64,000 nucleotides of DNA from an uncultured Paracoccaceae bacterium (GTDB lineage: Bacteria > Pseudomonadota > Alphaproteobacteria > Rhodobacterales > Rhodobacteraceae), in the NCBI GenBank assembly GCA_947499635.1, contig CANMPD010000001.1:248001-312000 (forward strand). The letters are read 5' to 3'. The notes under the pieces were generated by a model. That model saw only the letters and a list, made by a program, of their open reading frames with translations, was not told the DNA's origin and searched no databases. The stretch's first letter is position 1. The number at the start of each line of letters is the position of its first letter. A program made the position numbers and the translations under genes. Positions 28,496 through 37,512 of this stretch are shown piece after piece.

Positions 28496-29563
28496 TCACC
28501 CTATTAAACTAATATTTTCTGGCTGAGAGTCATAATAGGCGTGCAATTGTTGCAGCGCAATTCGTAGAACGATTTTACCAGATCTTGCAGACCAGCCTAA
28601 ATGCTTTTCCGCGGCTTCCAACCCCTCAAGATGACAACAACACCGGACAGCAATATCACTCAGACCTGGTCCAAGTGCAGACATTGTTTCAGTCACGCGA
28701 CGGGCAGCATCGTTTGAGATATCTCTTGCACCAACAGGTGCTTCTCTAGAATCCAGATTCGTATCCCTGATCTGTGCCAACTCAAAATCCTCGCGCAAAC
28801 GCTCGCCAGCTTGGATCATCTCTGGGTTGAGAAACGTCTCACCGTTGCTATCTGTCAATCGTGCCAACTGTTGCAATGGCGTTTCTTGCACCCCATAGCG
28901 TACACGTGCTGAAAGCGGTGTGGCCGTTGAACGATCCCGCTGCCGCAACGTTTCGTTCAAACCGCTTTGTGTCATACTTTCAGCTCGAGCACGGGCTTGC
29001 TCTTCGCGCGCGGCAACCAATTCTGTTAGGCTACTGCGCCCCTCAGGCGTAATCGCGTATTGTTTAACACGTCCGTCACTGCGCAGTCGTATCCAGCCTC
29101 TCATCGCCAAACATTGGGCTAAAAACACGTCCACAGCGATTTTATCATCCCGCGCCTGTCCAGTATGTTCGCTTTCGCGCACAATGATCGCGCGATCCAT
29201 GCCTTTGGCGACAGCCAAAATCGCGCCAGACGTCGCAAGCACAGTCAAAATTCGCAACGCGTCAGAATTAAACTTGGTGCGGTCCATATCCTTTGATTTC
29301 TGTGCTTTATAACTGAGTGTTCCATCCTGTTCGATATGAACCCGCCCCAAGTTTCGCGTCGTGATTGCCTGTAACCCACCATCCATCAAGAGATCTTCGC
29401 GACTGTCTTCTATACGTCGGACCTGCCGTAATATGGTCGAAGGGTGGCAGCCGGTTTCTTTTGCCAATTTACGGATCGAAACCCCCAAAAGCGTGTGCCT
29501 TAGGTATCGCTCAATCTCTACAGGTATCCAGTCAGGTAACGAGCCTAGGTTTAAATTTGACAT
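28496..29563 (-). CDS. DUF6456 helix-turn-helix protein
   Basis: A 355-residue protein of the DUF6456 family, common in Rhodobacterales. An N-terminal helix-turn-helix (about residues 15-50: LLGVSIRKLAKETGCHPSTILRQVRRI) precedes a winged-helix-like middle (LRILTVLATSGAILAVAKGMDRAIIV, ITPEGRSSL) and the C-terminal DUF6456 part (LGPGLSDIAVRCCCHLEGLEAAEKHLGWSA), which resembles a DNA-binding helical domain. I infer a transcription factor. I use ATG 29563, with GGGGGA 7-8 bases upstream; a TTG at 29578 overlaps that site. It is divergent from the DUF6477 gene, and the two often occur together in this order. Confidence 0.8.
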   Translation of the reverse strand: MSNLNLGSLPDWIPVEIERYLRHTLLGVSIRKLAKETGCHPSTILRQVRRIEDSREDLLMDGGLQAITTRNLGRVHIEQDGTLSYKAQKSKDMDRTKFNSDALRILTVLATSGAILAVAKGMDRAIIVRESEHTGQARDDKIAVDVFLAQCLAMRGWIRLRSDGRVKQYAITPEGRSSLTELVAAREEQARARAESMTQSGLNETLRQRDRSTATPLSARVRYGVQETPLQQLARLTDSNGETFLNPEMIQAGERLREDFELAQIRDTNLDSREAPVGARDISNDAARRVTETMSALGPGLSDIAVRCCCHLEGLEAAEKHLGWSARSGKIVLRIALQQLHAYYDSQPENISLIG

Positions 29564-29779
29564 CCCAAATTCCCCCAATGTTGACCCTCTTCATCTACGC
29601 ACCTGTCTATTGTGATTTAATAGGCGCGCAGCCATTTGGAATTTGACATTCCGAGAGTGCTCTTAAACATATTCATGAGTTTTAAATTATTTCCAAAACC
29701 CCCGAACGCACTATTGCCACGACACGCAACACCCGCTTGGGTTGTATTATTGTGGCGTTATCTTTTTCAGGAGGTCACT

Positions 29780-30181
29780 GTGGGAAATTTAGAACATCAG
29801 CTACAATCGCTTTGCCGATCACGCCTTTTGTCACGTGCTGCGAAAAACGGCGTGACATCCTATCAGAGAAAACGGGATTTAAAACGTATTATACCTGGAT
29901 ATGAAACATCAGCTTCATCAGCCATTATTCTGAAATTGTTAGATAATGAGCAACGTTTCGAAGAGGATCGACGTTCTGGTTCGCCTGGATATTCTTTAAT
30001 CAAACATGTCGAAATTTTAATTGCAATTGCCGCAGAAGGACAACGGTTTCTTACCAAGACAAGATCCGCTACAGATAAAAAAATGCGGCTCTCGAAAAGA
30101 GAACCGCATTCAGAACATTACCCAATTTCACTGAATTACATGAAAGAATCCGGCATAGATTCTTTTTTCTGTGCAACATAA
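29780..30181 (+). CDS. DUF6477 family protein with extended C-terminus
   Basis: A 133-residue protein resembling the small DUF6477 family of Rhodobacterales. The family-like part is residues 1 to about 95 (LCRSRLLSRAAKNGVTSY, RRSGSPGYSLIKHVEILI). The GTG at 29780 is chosen because AGGAGG stands exactly 5 bases upstream; the frame is open back to 29636 but without a domain. The last roughly 35 residues are translated from the terminator hairpin of the convergent mttB-like gene and from the antisense of its last 46 bases, suggesting the original stop codon was lost. Function is unknown; it is divergent from the DUF6456 gene. Confidence 0.7.
   Translation: MGNLEHQLQSLCRSRLLSRAAKNGVTSYQRKRDLKRIIPGYETSASSAIILKLLDNEQRFEEDRRSGSPGYSLIKHVEILIAIAAEGQRFLTKTRSATDKKMRLSKREPHSEHYPISLNYMKESGIDSFFCAT
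30075..30110 (-). terminator. Intrinsic terminator of the MttB-family gene, inside the DUF6477 gene
   Basis: On the minus strand AATGCGG and CCGCATT close the stem, TCTC and GAGA continue it after one mismatch, the loop is TTTTC, and a run of T residues follows (minus-strand bases from 30083 to 30077). It lies 26 bases beyond the methyltransferase stop codon. The convergent DUF6477 frame crosses it. Confidence 0.8.
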
Positions 30182-31680
30182 GCATGTAAAGATTCGCGTA
30201 CCGCCGGATCCATTGCAGGCTGTTGGTAATTCGCCAGTAAATATTCAACACGGTTTGAGGCCAGGGTATGCGTATCACGCGAGCCTTCTTCTTCCCATGT
30301 CTCAAACGGTTTATAATCGAGCAGATCAGACTTCCAGAACGCAGATTTAAAGTTGTTCTGCGTGTGCTCACACCCAAGATAGTGACCACCTGGACCAACT
30401 TCGCGGATCGCATCCATCGCTTGACCATTGGTGGTTACATCGACGCCTTTCGCCAATCCATGCAACGTCCCCAGCTGGTCGGCATCCATGACGAATTTTT
30501 CGAAATCCGCGACCAACCCGCCTTCGAGCCAGCCACAAGAATGCAACATAAAGTTCACACCAGCCATCAGCCCCATATTCAATGAATTGGCTGTCTCATA
30601 AGCGGCCTGCGCATCGGGTAATTTGGACCCACAAAATGACCCAGCTGAACGAAACGGTAGATTAAGGCGTCGCGCAAGTTGTCCAGCACCATAGCTGACC
30701 AGAGATGCTTCGGGCGTACCAAAGGTTGGTGCACCGGAATTCATGTCGATCGAAGACACAAACGCGCCGAAAATCACTGGTGCACCGGGGCGGATCAATT
30801 GGCTATAGGCAACGCCGGCCAGAACTTCGGCCAGAACTTGTGTCAGGGTTCCTGCAACAGAAACCGGCGCCATCGCACCACCAACAATAAAGGGCGAAAT
30901 AATGCAGGCTTGGTTGTTCTTCGCATAGACCTCAAGCGCGCCCATCATGACATCGTCAAATGTCATTGGCGAATTGATGTTAATCAATGAGGTCATCACG
31001 GTGTTGTCTTGAACGAAATCCTTGCCAAACAACAGACCGCACATATCGACAGAATCCTGTGCGCGGCTTGGATCTGTTACCGAGCCCATAAAGGGTTTGT
31101 CGGACAATTCCATATGTGACAACAGCATATCCAAGTGACGTTTATTCACGGGAACATCTGTTGGTTCGCAAACGGTACCGCCAGAATGGTGCAACCATTT
31201 AGACATATACCCCAGTTTGACGAATTTCTGAAAATCATCCAGCGTCGCATAACGTCGCCCGCCGCTACGATCACGTACAAAAGGAGGCCCGTAAATAGGG
31301 GCCAGAACCAAGTTCCGCCCGCCGATTTCCACAGATTTCTCAGGGTTTCGCGCGTGTTGCGTAAATTGGCTCGGTGCGGTTTCACAGAGTTTGCGGGCTA
31401 AACCACGTGGAATACGAACGCGTTCGCCCTCAACAGTTGCACCGGCTTCGCGCCAGCGATCCAGCGCGGCAGGATTGTCGACGAAATTAACGCCAACCTC
31501 TTCGAGGATCGTTTCCGCGTTTGCTTCAATGATCTCTAACGCTTCAGTGCTGAGGACCTCGAAATTTGGGATATTCCGCTCAATATATTTGGCGGTTTCG
31601 ATCTTTACGCTTGTCCGTTCTGCACGACGAGCGGCTCCTCCGCCCCCCCGGCTACGACGACGCGGTGCCGCTTCTGTCAT
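30136..31680 (-). CDS. Trimethylamine methyltransferase (MttB) family protein, non-pyrrolysine
   Basis: A 514-residue TIM-barrel methyltransferase of the MttB superfamily. The N-terminus is arginine/glycine rich (RRRSRGGGGAARR), as is usual for the marine Rhodobacterales versions. The frame has no in-frame amber codon, so it lacks pyrrolysine; characterised non-Pyl relatives demethylate quaternary amines such as glycine betaine, proline betaine or carnitine and pass the methyl group to a corrinoid protein. Typical segments are LEEVGVNFVDNPAAL, HHSGGTVCEPTDVPVNKRH and CGWLEGGLVADFEKFVMDA. No corrinoid protein or activase is encoded nearby. The substrate cannot be read from the sequence. Confidence 0.9.
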   Translation of the reverse strand: MTEAAPRRRSRGGGGAARRAERTSVKIETAKYIERNIPNFEVLSTEALEIIEANAETILEEVGVNFVDNPAALDRWREAGATVEGERVRIPRGLARKLCETAPSQFTQHARNPEKSVEIGGRNLVLAPIYGPPFVRDRSGGRRYATLDDFQKFVKLGYMSKWLHHSGGTVCEPTDVPVNKRHLDMLLSHMELSDKPFMGSVTDPSRAQDSVDMCGLLFGKDFVQDNTVMTSLININSPMTFDDVMMGALEVYAKNNQACIISPFIVGGAMAPVSVAGTLTQVLAEVLAGVAYSQLIRPGAPVIFGAFVSSIDMNSGAPTFGTPEASLVSYGAGQLARRLNLPFRSAGSFCGSKLPDAQAAYETANSLNMGLMAGVNFMLHSCGWLEGGLVADFEKFVMDADQLGTLHGLAKGVDVTTNGQAMDAIREVGPGGHYLGCEHTQNNFKSAFWKSDLLDYKPFETWEEEGSRDTHTLASNRVEYLLANYQQPAMDPAVRESLHAYVAQKKESMPDSFM

Positions 31681-31914
31681 GTTCGATCCTCATAACAATC
31701 CTAATTTGGATGCCATCCTTACTGGAGCGCAAAACATATCTGCAGAAAGGAAACGTCTCTTGAGGTTAAAATGCGACATTTCAATCAAGTTCGGAGATGA
31801 TTTTTACGACTTTGATCAATTACCACCTCTGCGGCCTGTGCTCTTGCGGATTTTTTGCCTAGGCTTGCGTTGTCTTCTCTTGCCAGCCGCGCGCGCAACA
31901 CCTAAGAGCCACAT

Positions 31915-33474
31915 ATGACCCAGACAGCCCATGACCGCCTTCTTATTGTAGACTTTGGCAGCCAAGTGACGCAGCTGATCGCGCGCCGCCTGCGCGAGTT
32001 AAATGTCTATTGCGAAATCCACCCCTATCAGAATGTCACGATGAATTTTGTGCGCGGCTTTGCCCCCAAAGCTGTGATTTTCTCTGGTGGCCCAGACAGT
32101 GTGACACGCGAGGGCAGCCCCCGCGTCCCACAGGAAATCTTTGACCTCGGCGTGCCAATCCTTGGCATCTGCTATGGCCAGCAAATGATGATGCATCAAC
32201 TTGGTGGTAAAGTCGAAAGTGGTCATGGCACCGCAGAATTCGGCCGTGCCTTTGTGACACCGAAATCCTCACTTGGAATTCTAGACGGTTGGTTCGCTGA
32301 TGGCGATGAACAAGTCTGGATGAGCCATGGCGACCACGTGTCTGAAATTGCACCAGGTTTCGAGGTTTACGGAACCTCACCCAATGCGCCATTTGCCATT
32401 ACGGCCGACACATCGCGCCATTTTTATGCTGTGCAATTTCATCCAGAAGTACACCACACCCCACGCGGTGCCAAGCTGTATGAAAACTTTGTCAAACTTG
32501 CCGGCTTTACCGGTGACTGGACAATGGGCGCCTACCGCGAACAGATGATCGAAAAGATCCGCACCGAAGTTGGCGACAAAAAAGTCATCTGCGGTCTTTC
32601 TGGCGGTGTTGACAGCTCTGTTGCGGCGATCTTGATCCACGAAGCCATTGGCGATCAGTTAACATGTGTGTTTGTCGACCACGGCCTGCTACGCAAAGGT
32701 GAAGCCGAAGAAGTTGTCACCATGTTCCGTGACAATTATAACATGCAACTGATCCATGCCGACGAGCAGGAATTGTTTCTTGGCGAACTCGATGGTCAAA
32801 GCGACCCCGAGACCAAACGTAAGATCATCGGCAAGCTGTTCATCGATGTTTTCCAGAAATATGCCGACACGATCGAGAATGCCGAGTTTCTGGCCCAGGG
32901 CACATTATACCCAGATGTCATTGAATCGGTAAGCTTTTCTGGTGGCCCCTCTGTCACGATCAAGTCGCACCATAATGTTGGTGGCTTGCCTGAAAAAATG
33001 GGCCTCAAACTGGTCGAGCCGCTTCGTGAATTATTCAAAGACGAAGTCCGCGCCTTGGGTCGTGAACTTGGCCTGCCTCAATCCTTTATTGGTCGCCATC
33101 CATTCCCCGGACCAGGTCTGGCCATTCGTTGCCCCGGTGAAATCACCCGTGAAAAACTAGAGATCCTGCGTGAAGCGGATGCGATTTACATCGACCAGAT
33201 CCGCAAACATGGTCTGTATGATGAAATCTGGCAGGCATTTGTTGCGATTCTTCCTGTGCGCACCGTTGGCGTGATGGGCGACGGGCGGACCTATGATTTT
33301 GCCTGCGCCTTGCGCGCTGTAACATCCGTTGACGGCATGACCGCAGACTATTACCCGTTTGACCACGCCTTTCTTGGTGAGACGGCGACGCGGATCATCA
33401 ATGAAGTCAAGGGAATCAACCGTTGCACCTATGACATCACATCGAAGCCTCCCGGAACAATCGAGTGGGAATAA
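31915..33474 (+). CDS. guaA: GMP synthase (glutamine-hydrolysing)
   Basis: A 519-residue enzyme converting XMP to GMP. The N-terminal class I glutamine amidotransferase has the nucleophile Cys86 (ILGICYGQQ) and the His-Glu pair in [11 protein letters not shown]. The ATP-pyrophosphatase part starts with the PP-loop [14 protein letters not shown], and the C-terminal dimerisation domain ends with [13 protein letters not shown], the usual XMP-binding tail. ATG 31915. The 234 bases upstream, shared with the divergent methyltransferase gene, hold no other gene. Its end overlaps the next gene by 10 bases. Confidence 0.98.
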   Translation: MTQTAHDRLLIVDFGSQVTQLIARRLRELNVYCEIHPYQNVTMNFVRGFAPKAVIFSGGPDSVTREGSPRVPQEIFDLGVPILGICYGQQMMMHQLGGKVESGHGTAEFGRAFVTPKSSLGILDGWFADGDEQVWMSHGDHVSEIAPGFEVYGTSPNAPFAITADTSRHFYAVQFHPEVHHTPRGAKLYENFVKLAGFTGDWTMGAYREQMIEKIRTEVGDKKVICGLSGGVDSSVAAILIHEAIGDQLTCVFVDHGLLRKGEAEEVVTMFRDNYNMQLIHADEQELFLGELDGQSDPETKRKIIGKLFIDVFQKYADTIENAEFLAQGTLYPDVIESVSFSGGPSVTIKSHHNVGGLPEKMGLKLVEPLRELFKDEVRALGRELGLPQSFIGRHPFPGPGLAIRCPGEITREKLEILREADAIYIDQIRKHGLYDEIWQAFVAILPVRTVGVMGDGRTYDFACALRAVTSVDGMTADYYPFDHAFLGETATRIINEVKGINRCTYDITSKPPGTIEWE

Positions 33475-34124
33475 CACGCCTCTTGAGGCGTACATTAAAG
33501 GCTGGGATTTTTCTCGGCCTTTTTACTATCGCCATGGTCTATGGTTGGACGCATTACCTGACATACCCCGAGCAGGATAAACTACAGAAAACCAATACAA
33601 TTATCTGTCTTGCAGCTGGGTTAAAACCTGACGGAAGCATGGGGTTTTACACACACCATCGCGCCCTCACATGTGTGGATTTGTACAAACAGGGCTTGGC
33701 CCCGCAGTTGGCCTTTACAGGTGGGAATTCATCACATGATGCCCCCGCCACAGGACAACAGATGGCCCAACTGGCCATTGATCTCGGGGTGCCAGCTGCA
33801 GCAATTGTGATCGAAGATCAATCTGAATCGACATTACAAAATGCACTGTTCACATTAAACAAGCTGCCAAATACGGCGGGTGTGATCCTAGTCACAGATA
33901 AATTCCACCTCCCACGCTCGCTAGCCTCCTTTTACTGGGCCGGGGCACGGGACATACAGCCATATCCTTCTTTCGTCGGATCAAACACAATACAGCCCCG
34001 CCTCACACAGATAACTGCAGTCGAAGCGCTCAAAATCTGGGTCAATCTCGTGCGCGCACAGGTTTATTCGCTTGCAGGCATGCTGGGCATCCCTGACAGT
34101 CAACGTATCCAAATACTGGAGTGA
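33465..34124 (+). CDS. YdcF family (DUF218) protein
   Basis: A 219-residue protein with one N-terminal membrane helix ([22 protein letters not shown]) and a DUF218 domain facing the periplasm. The family pattern is visible: [11 protein letters not shown], then [19 protein letters not shown] and [19 protein letters not shown]. Some relatives are linked to vancomycin sensitivity or cell-wall stress (SanA, ElyC). Start is GTG 33465 inside the end of guaA; a TTG at 33483 is an alternative. It appears to be expressed with guaA and the next two genes, spaced by 6 and 4 bases. Confidence 0.85.
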   Translation: MGITRLLRRTLKAGIFLGLFTIAMVYGWTHYLTYPEQDKLQKTNTIICLAAGLKPDGSMGFYTHHRALTCVDLYKQGLAPQLAFTGGNSSHDAPATGQQMAQLAIDLGVPAAAIVIEDQSESTLQNALFTLNKLPNTAGVILVTDKFHLPRSLASFYWAGARDIQPYPSFVGSNTIQPRLTQITAVEALKIWVNLVRAQVYSLAGMLGIPDSQRIQILE

Positions 34125-34130
34125 GGTAGA

Positions 34131-34409
34131 ATGGCGATTATTGTCGAAGGTTACATTTTGGTTCCCGCTGCACGAGTTCCTGAAATTCGTGCAGCCTTGC
34201 CCGCACATATCGCTGCAACACTAAACGAAGCAGGATGCCTGCATTTTGATGTGACCGAAGATATCAGTCAACAAGGGCGATTTAACGTATCAGAGACGTT
34301 CATCAATCAGCAAGCGTTTGAACAACATAAATCGCGCATTCAAACCTCGGACTGGGGACATATCAGTGACGGAATTCCCCGTCACTATCACATAAAAGAA
34401 GACCCGTAA
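34131..34409 (+). CDS. Antibiotic biosynthesis monooxygenase (ABM) domain protein
   Basis: A 92-residue ferredoxin-like-fold protein of the ABM/YgiN group. The sequence starts with a beta strand AIIVEGYILVPAARVPEIRAALP, followed by EAGCLHFDVTEDISQQGRFNVSETFINQQAFEQHKSR, the family's characteristic pattern. Such small dimers act as quinol or polyketide monooxygenases or as heme-related enzymes; here no substrate is evident. It starts 6 bases after the YdcF-like gene and ends 4 bases before the transporter gene, so it is inside an operon. Confidence 0.85.
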   Translation: MAIIVEGYILVPAARVPEIRAALPAHIAATLNEAGCLHFDVTEDISQQGRFNVSETFINQQAFEQHKSRIQTSDWGHISDGIPRHYHIKEDP

Positions 34410-34413
34410 CATC

Positions 34414-35283
34414 ATGACAAATTTCACTAAAAGTGCTCTGTGGATGATTGCAGCAATTCTATCATTCTCTTGCATGGCGCTTGCAGGACGTGAAGCCATG
34501 TCCGGGTACAACACCTTCGAAATCATGACATATCGCAGTGCTGTCGGAGTGATTGTTGTATGTGCAATTCTAATCGCAACGCGAAACACGCAGCCTTTTA
34601 AAACCAATCGGTTACCGTTTCACTTAGTCCGTAACATCACACATTTCACCGGACAAAACCTATGGTTTTATGCCTTATCACTGGTGCCTATGGCCCAAGT
34701 CGTCGCGCTAGAGTTTACCTCGCCGATTTGGTTGATCTTATTGGCTCCGGTGTTTTTAGGAGAAAAGCTGACCCCCATCCGATTGCTGGCCGTAGCCTTG
34801 GCATTTATCGGGGTAATCTGCGTCGTGCACCCGGATGTGACAGCGCTCAATATCGGGACTTTTGCCGCAGCAAGCTGCGCAATTTTCTTTGCACTCACCA
34901 TTGTTGCGACCAAGCGGCTGACCACGACTGAGGACATCATAACGATTATGTTTTGGCTGACATTGATGCAGCTTGGGTTTGGCTTAATCTTGACCCTTTG
35001 GGATGGTCAAATTGAACCTCTGCATTGGGAATTTATCCCCTATCTGGTGATCATCGGATTAAGTGGGCTTGCAGCGCATTATTGCTTATCCACTGCACTT
35101 TCTCTGGCTCCTGCAGCCGAGGTTGTTCCATTTGACTTTGCCCGCCTGCCATTAATCGCCTGTTTAGGTGCGATTTTTTACGGTGAGTCTGTCGATTTTT
35201 GGTTGTTTGTCGGTGGGTTTTTTATTCTTTTGGGAAATTACATCAACATAGCGTATTCGCAGCAACAGGCGGCCACACATTAG
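34414..35283 (+). CDS. DMT-superfamily (EamA) transporter
   Basis: A 289-residue inner-membrane protein with ten predicted helices in two EamA repeats: the first up to about residue 140 (ending near LALAFIGVICVVHPD), the second from about 150 (NIGTFAAASCAIFFALTIVATKRL). Its helix 4 region ALSLVPMAQVVALEFTSPIW is the family signature and recurs as ALSLAPAAEVVPFDFARLP. Members export amino acids, riboflavin or other metabolites; the substrate is unknown. Last gene of the guaA-associated cluster. Confidence 0.9.
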   Translation: MTNFTKSALWMIAAILSFSCMALAGREAMSGYNTFEIMTYRSAVGVIVVCAILIATRNTQPFKTNRLPFHLVRNITHFTGQNLWFYALSLVPMAQVVALEFTSPIWLILLAPVFLGEKLTPIRLLAVALAFIGVICVVHPDVTALNIGTFAAASCAIFFALTIVATKRLTTTEDIITIMFWLTLMQLGFGLILTLWDGQIEPLHWEFIPYLVIIGLSGLAAHYCLSTALSLAPAAEVVPFDFARLPLIACLGAIFYGESVDFWLFVGGFFILLGNYINIAYSQQQAATH

Positions 35284-35368
35284 CAAAGGATGTCGTTGCC
35301 TCCCCTGTGGGGGATGGTTAAGTGAACTGATTAGAAAGTCGTTAGATAATATAAGCTTGTGAGGAAAA

Positions 35369-36463
35369 ATGAAATCGCACATCGCCAACCTCATAACGTT
35401 ATTGGTTACGCCATGTGCAGGGTTTTGTGGTGGAATTGAACGCACGCCGCAATCCGTTGATGTGATTTTTGAACCTGAAAACTATGTGTCGCTTTCATTT
35501 GGACTGGTTAGCCCTCAGATCAGCGGATCAGTGCAGGCAGGCACCCGTCAATCTGGCGACCTTGCAAAAAGTCACCGCCAACCAGAATTCACTATAAAAC
35601 ATCAAATATCCGACCGCATCAGCGCAGCATTGATCTATGACCGACCCTATGGTGCCGATGTCGCCTATCCCGAGGGCGCTGACTACCCCTTTGAAGGTGC
35701 AACTGCCATTTTTAATTCCGAGGCGTGGACCGGAGTACTGCGATATAAATTCGACAATAGCGTAAGTATTCTGGCAGGGGTTCGCTACCAAACTGTAGAA
35801 GCTACATCTAATATTCCAGCCATAGCAGATTACACTGTAGATGGAGGCCAAGACAGTGGATATGGGTATTTGGTTGGGGCAGCCTATGAAAAACCTGAAA
35901 TTGCCTTACGTATATCCTTAATCTATCATTCCAGCATCGATCACACATTTTCGCCGGCTGAGCAGTCGTTGTTGACCTCTGGCAACGTGTTGAATTCGGA
36001 AACAAAATCATCCACACCACAATCTATAAGCTTAAAATTCCAAACAGGAATTTCCCAAAACACTTTATTATTTGGTGGCATTCGTTGGGTGGAATGGTCT
36101 GAGTTTAATATCAGCCCCATACATTATAGTCAGTTAACTCGCGGCCTGCCTTTGGTCGCGTTTCGCGATGATGTTTTTACATACACAATGGGGTTCGGGC
36201 GACGTTTTAACGACCACTGGTCAGGGTCGATCTCCATTAACTATGAGAAAAGTAACGGTGGTCCTGTGTCCAATCTCGGCCCTAAAGATGGACAGACAGG
36301 TTTAACGATTGGTGCAAAATACACCCGTGGTGCGATGGAAATTTCCGGTGGCGTGAATTACACATTGATCGGCGATGCAACGACCAGGACAACAAACGGC
36401 TTGTCCAATTTCAGCAACAATGATGCGACCGCATTGGGAGTCAAGGTCGCTTATCGTTATTAA
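35369..36463 (+). CDS. FadL/TodX-like outer-membrane transport protein
   Basis: A 364-residue beta-barrel protein of the OmpP1/FadL family, which lets long-chain fatty acids or hydrophobic compounds cross the outer membrane. After a short signal-like segment (HIANLITLLVTPCAGFCGG) the mature part starts GIERTPQSVDVIFEPENYV. Alternating strands with GLVSPQISG and FQTGISQNTLLFGGIRWVEWSEF are typical, and the chain ends with the aromatic residue (KVAYRY) used for BAM recognition. The signal peptide contains cysteines and is poorer than usual. Gene stands alone with 85 bases upstream. Confidence 0.85.
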   Translation: MKSHIANLITLLVTPCAGFCGGIERTPQSVDVIFEPENYVSLSFGLVSPQISGSVQAGTRQSGDLAKSHRQPEFTIKHQISDRISAALIYDRPYGADVAYPEGADYPFEGATAIFNSEAWTGVLRYKFDNSVSILAGVRYQTVEATSNIPAIADYTVDGGQDSGYGYLVGAAYEKPEIALRISLIYHSSIDHTFSPAEQSLLTSGNVLNSETKSSTPQSISLKFQTGISQNTLLFGGIRWVEWSEFNISPIHYSQLTRGLPLVAFRDDVFTYTMGFGRRFNDHWSGSISINYEKSNGGPVSNLGPKDGQTGLTIGAKYTRGAMEISGGVNYTLIGDATTRTTNGLSNFSNNDATALGVKVAYRY

Positions 36464-36582
36464 GCTCTCATTGCCTGTGTCGAGATGAAACCTCATAACC
36501 GGTTGCAATTCTTTACATACCATAATTGACCTTATCGGCTGTGCACACTAGCAAGAGCGCATGCAATAAATAGGTCTTTTAC

Positions 36583-37446
36583 ATGCTCTACGCTTCTGCT
36601 CAGGATTGGCGCTATGCGCCACAAAAACGTGTCTTGTTCTTTGGGATGTCGGGCTTGGGGAAAACCTATGTCAGCAATATCTTGCGTGGGACCGGAGATT
36701 GGTTTCACTACTCAATCGATTACCGGATTGGGACCCGTTATATGGGGGAATATATTGCTGATTATGCCAAATCAGAAGCCATGAAACTGCCGTTTTTGCG
36801 CCAACTGTTGTTAAATGACTCTATTGATATTTCATCAAATATCACCTTTGAAAACCTTGGCGCAGTTGCTGCTTATTTAGGCATGCCTGGGGACACCACA
36901 AAGGGTGGGGTCTGCATCGAGGAATATCGCCACCGCCAGGAACAATTTCAGCGCGCTGAAATCAATGCATTGATGGATACAGGGTATTTCATTCGCCGCG
37001 CGCAGAGTATTTACGGATATCCTCATTTCATTTGTGATACTGGCGGCTCACTCTGTGAATGGGTCGATGCTGAAAATCCAAATGACGATATGTTGAAGAC
37101 CCTATCGACCCAAACTTTATTGGTCTGGATTAAAGGCAGTGTTTCTCACACCCAAGAGCTGGTACGCCGCTTTGACCGTGCCCCTAAACCCATGGCATAT
37201 CAACCTGAATTCCTGTCACGCGTTTGGTCCGAATATCTGATTGAAAACAATGTCCAAGACACCGATGTTGACCCTCATCATTTCTTACGATGGACCTATG
37301 CACAGGCGCTTGCCCATCGCCAACCACGGTACGCAGCCATTGCTAAAAACTGGGGCGTCACAGTGACAGCAGATCAAATTTACAGTGTAACGGATGCGCA
37401 AGGCTTTAACGATCTGATCGCTTCCGCTCTTGAGGCCAAAGCCTGA
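36583..37446 (+). CDS. P-loop ATPase of unknown function
   Basis: A 287-residue soluble protein with a clear Walker A motif GMSGLGKT at residues 21-28, right after a hydrophobic strand (RVLFFGMSG). Later landmarks are HFICDTGGSLCEWVD, which could hold Walker B or a substrate site, LLVWIKGS and RRFDRAPKPMAYQ. I do not know a named family; similar proteins in Rhodobacterales are labelled only as ATPase and tend to be small-molecule-kinase-like. It precedes metA by 66 bases on the same strand, so a shared role or transcript is possible but not shown. Confidence 0.8.
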   Translation: MLYASAQDWRYAPQKRVLFFGMSGLGKTYVSNILRGTGDWFHYSIDYRIGTRYMGEYIADYAKSEAMKLPFLRQLLLNDSIDISSNITFENLGAVAAYLGMPGDTTKGGVCIEEYRHRQEQFQRAEINALMDTGYFIRRAQSIYGYPHFICDTGGSLCEWVDAENPNDDMLKTLSTQTLLVWIKGSVSHTQELVRRFDRAPKPMAYQPEFLSRVWSEYLIENNVQDTDVDPHHFLRWTYAQALAHRQPRYAAIAKNWGVTVTADQIYSVTDAQGFNDLIASALEAKA

Positions 37447-37456
37447 TCACCCTATC

Positions 37457-37475
37457 TACAGGTCTCACACCTGTA
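37457..37475. other. Hairpin between the ATPase gene and metA
   Basis: TACAGGT (37457-37463) pairs perfectly with ACCTGTA (37469-37475) around a five-base loop. No T-run follows. It lies in the 66-base gap before metA and may be an operator or message stem. It does not resemble a SAM-II riboswitch, which is too large for this gap. Confidence 0.35.
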
Positions 37476-37512
37476 CCAATCGCCCCTACATGCGCAACAC
37501 TATGGACCAGAT

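Noticed and set aside
37447-37512. SAM riboswitch before metA
   Set aside because: The gap is only 66 bases and shows one plain hairpin; no SAM-II core is visible.
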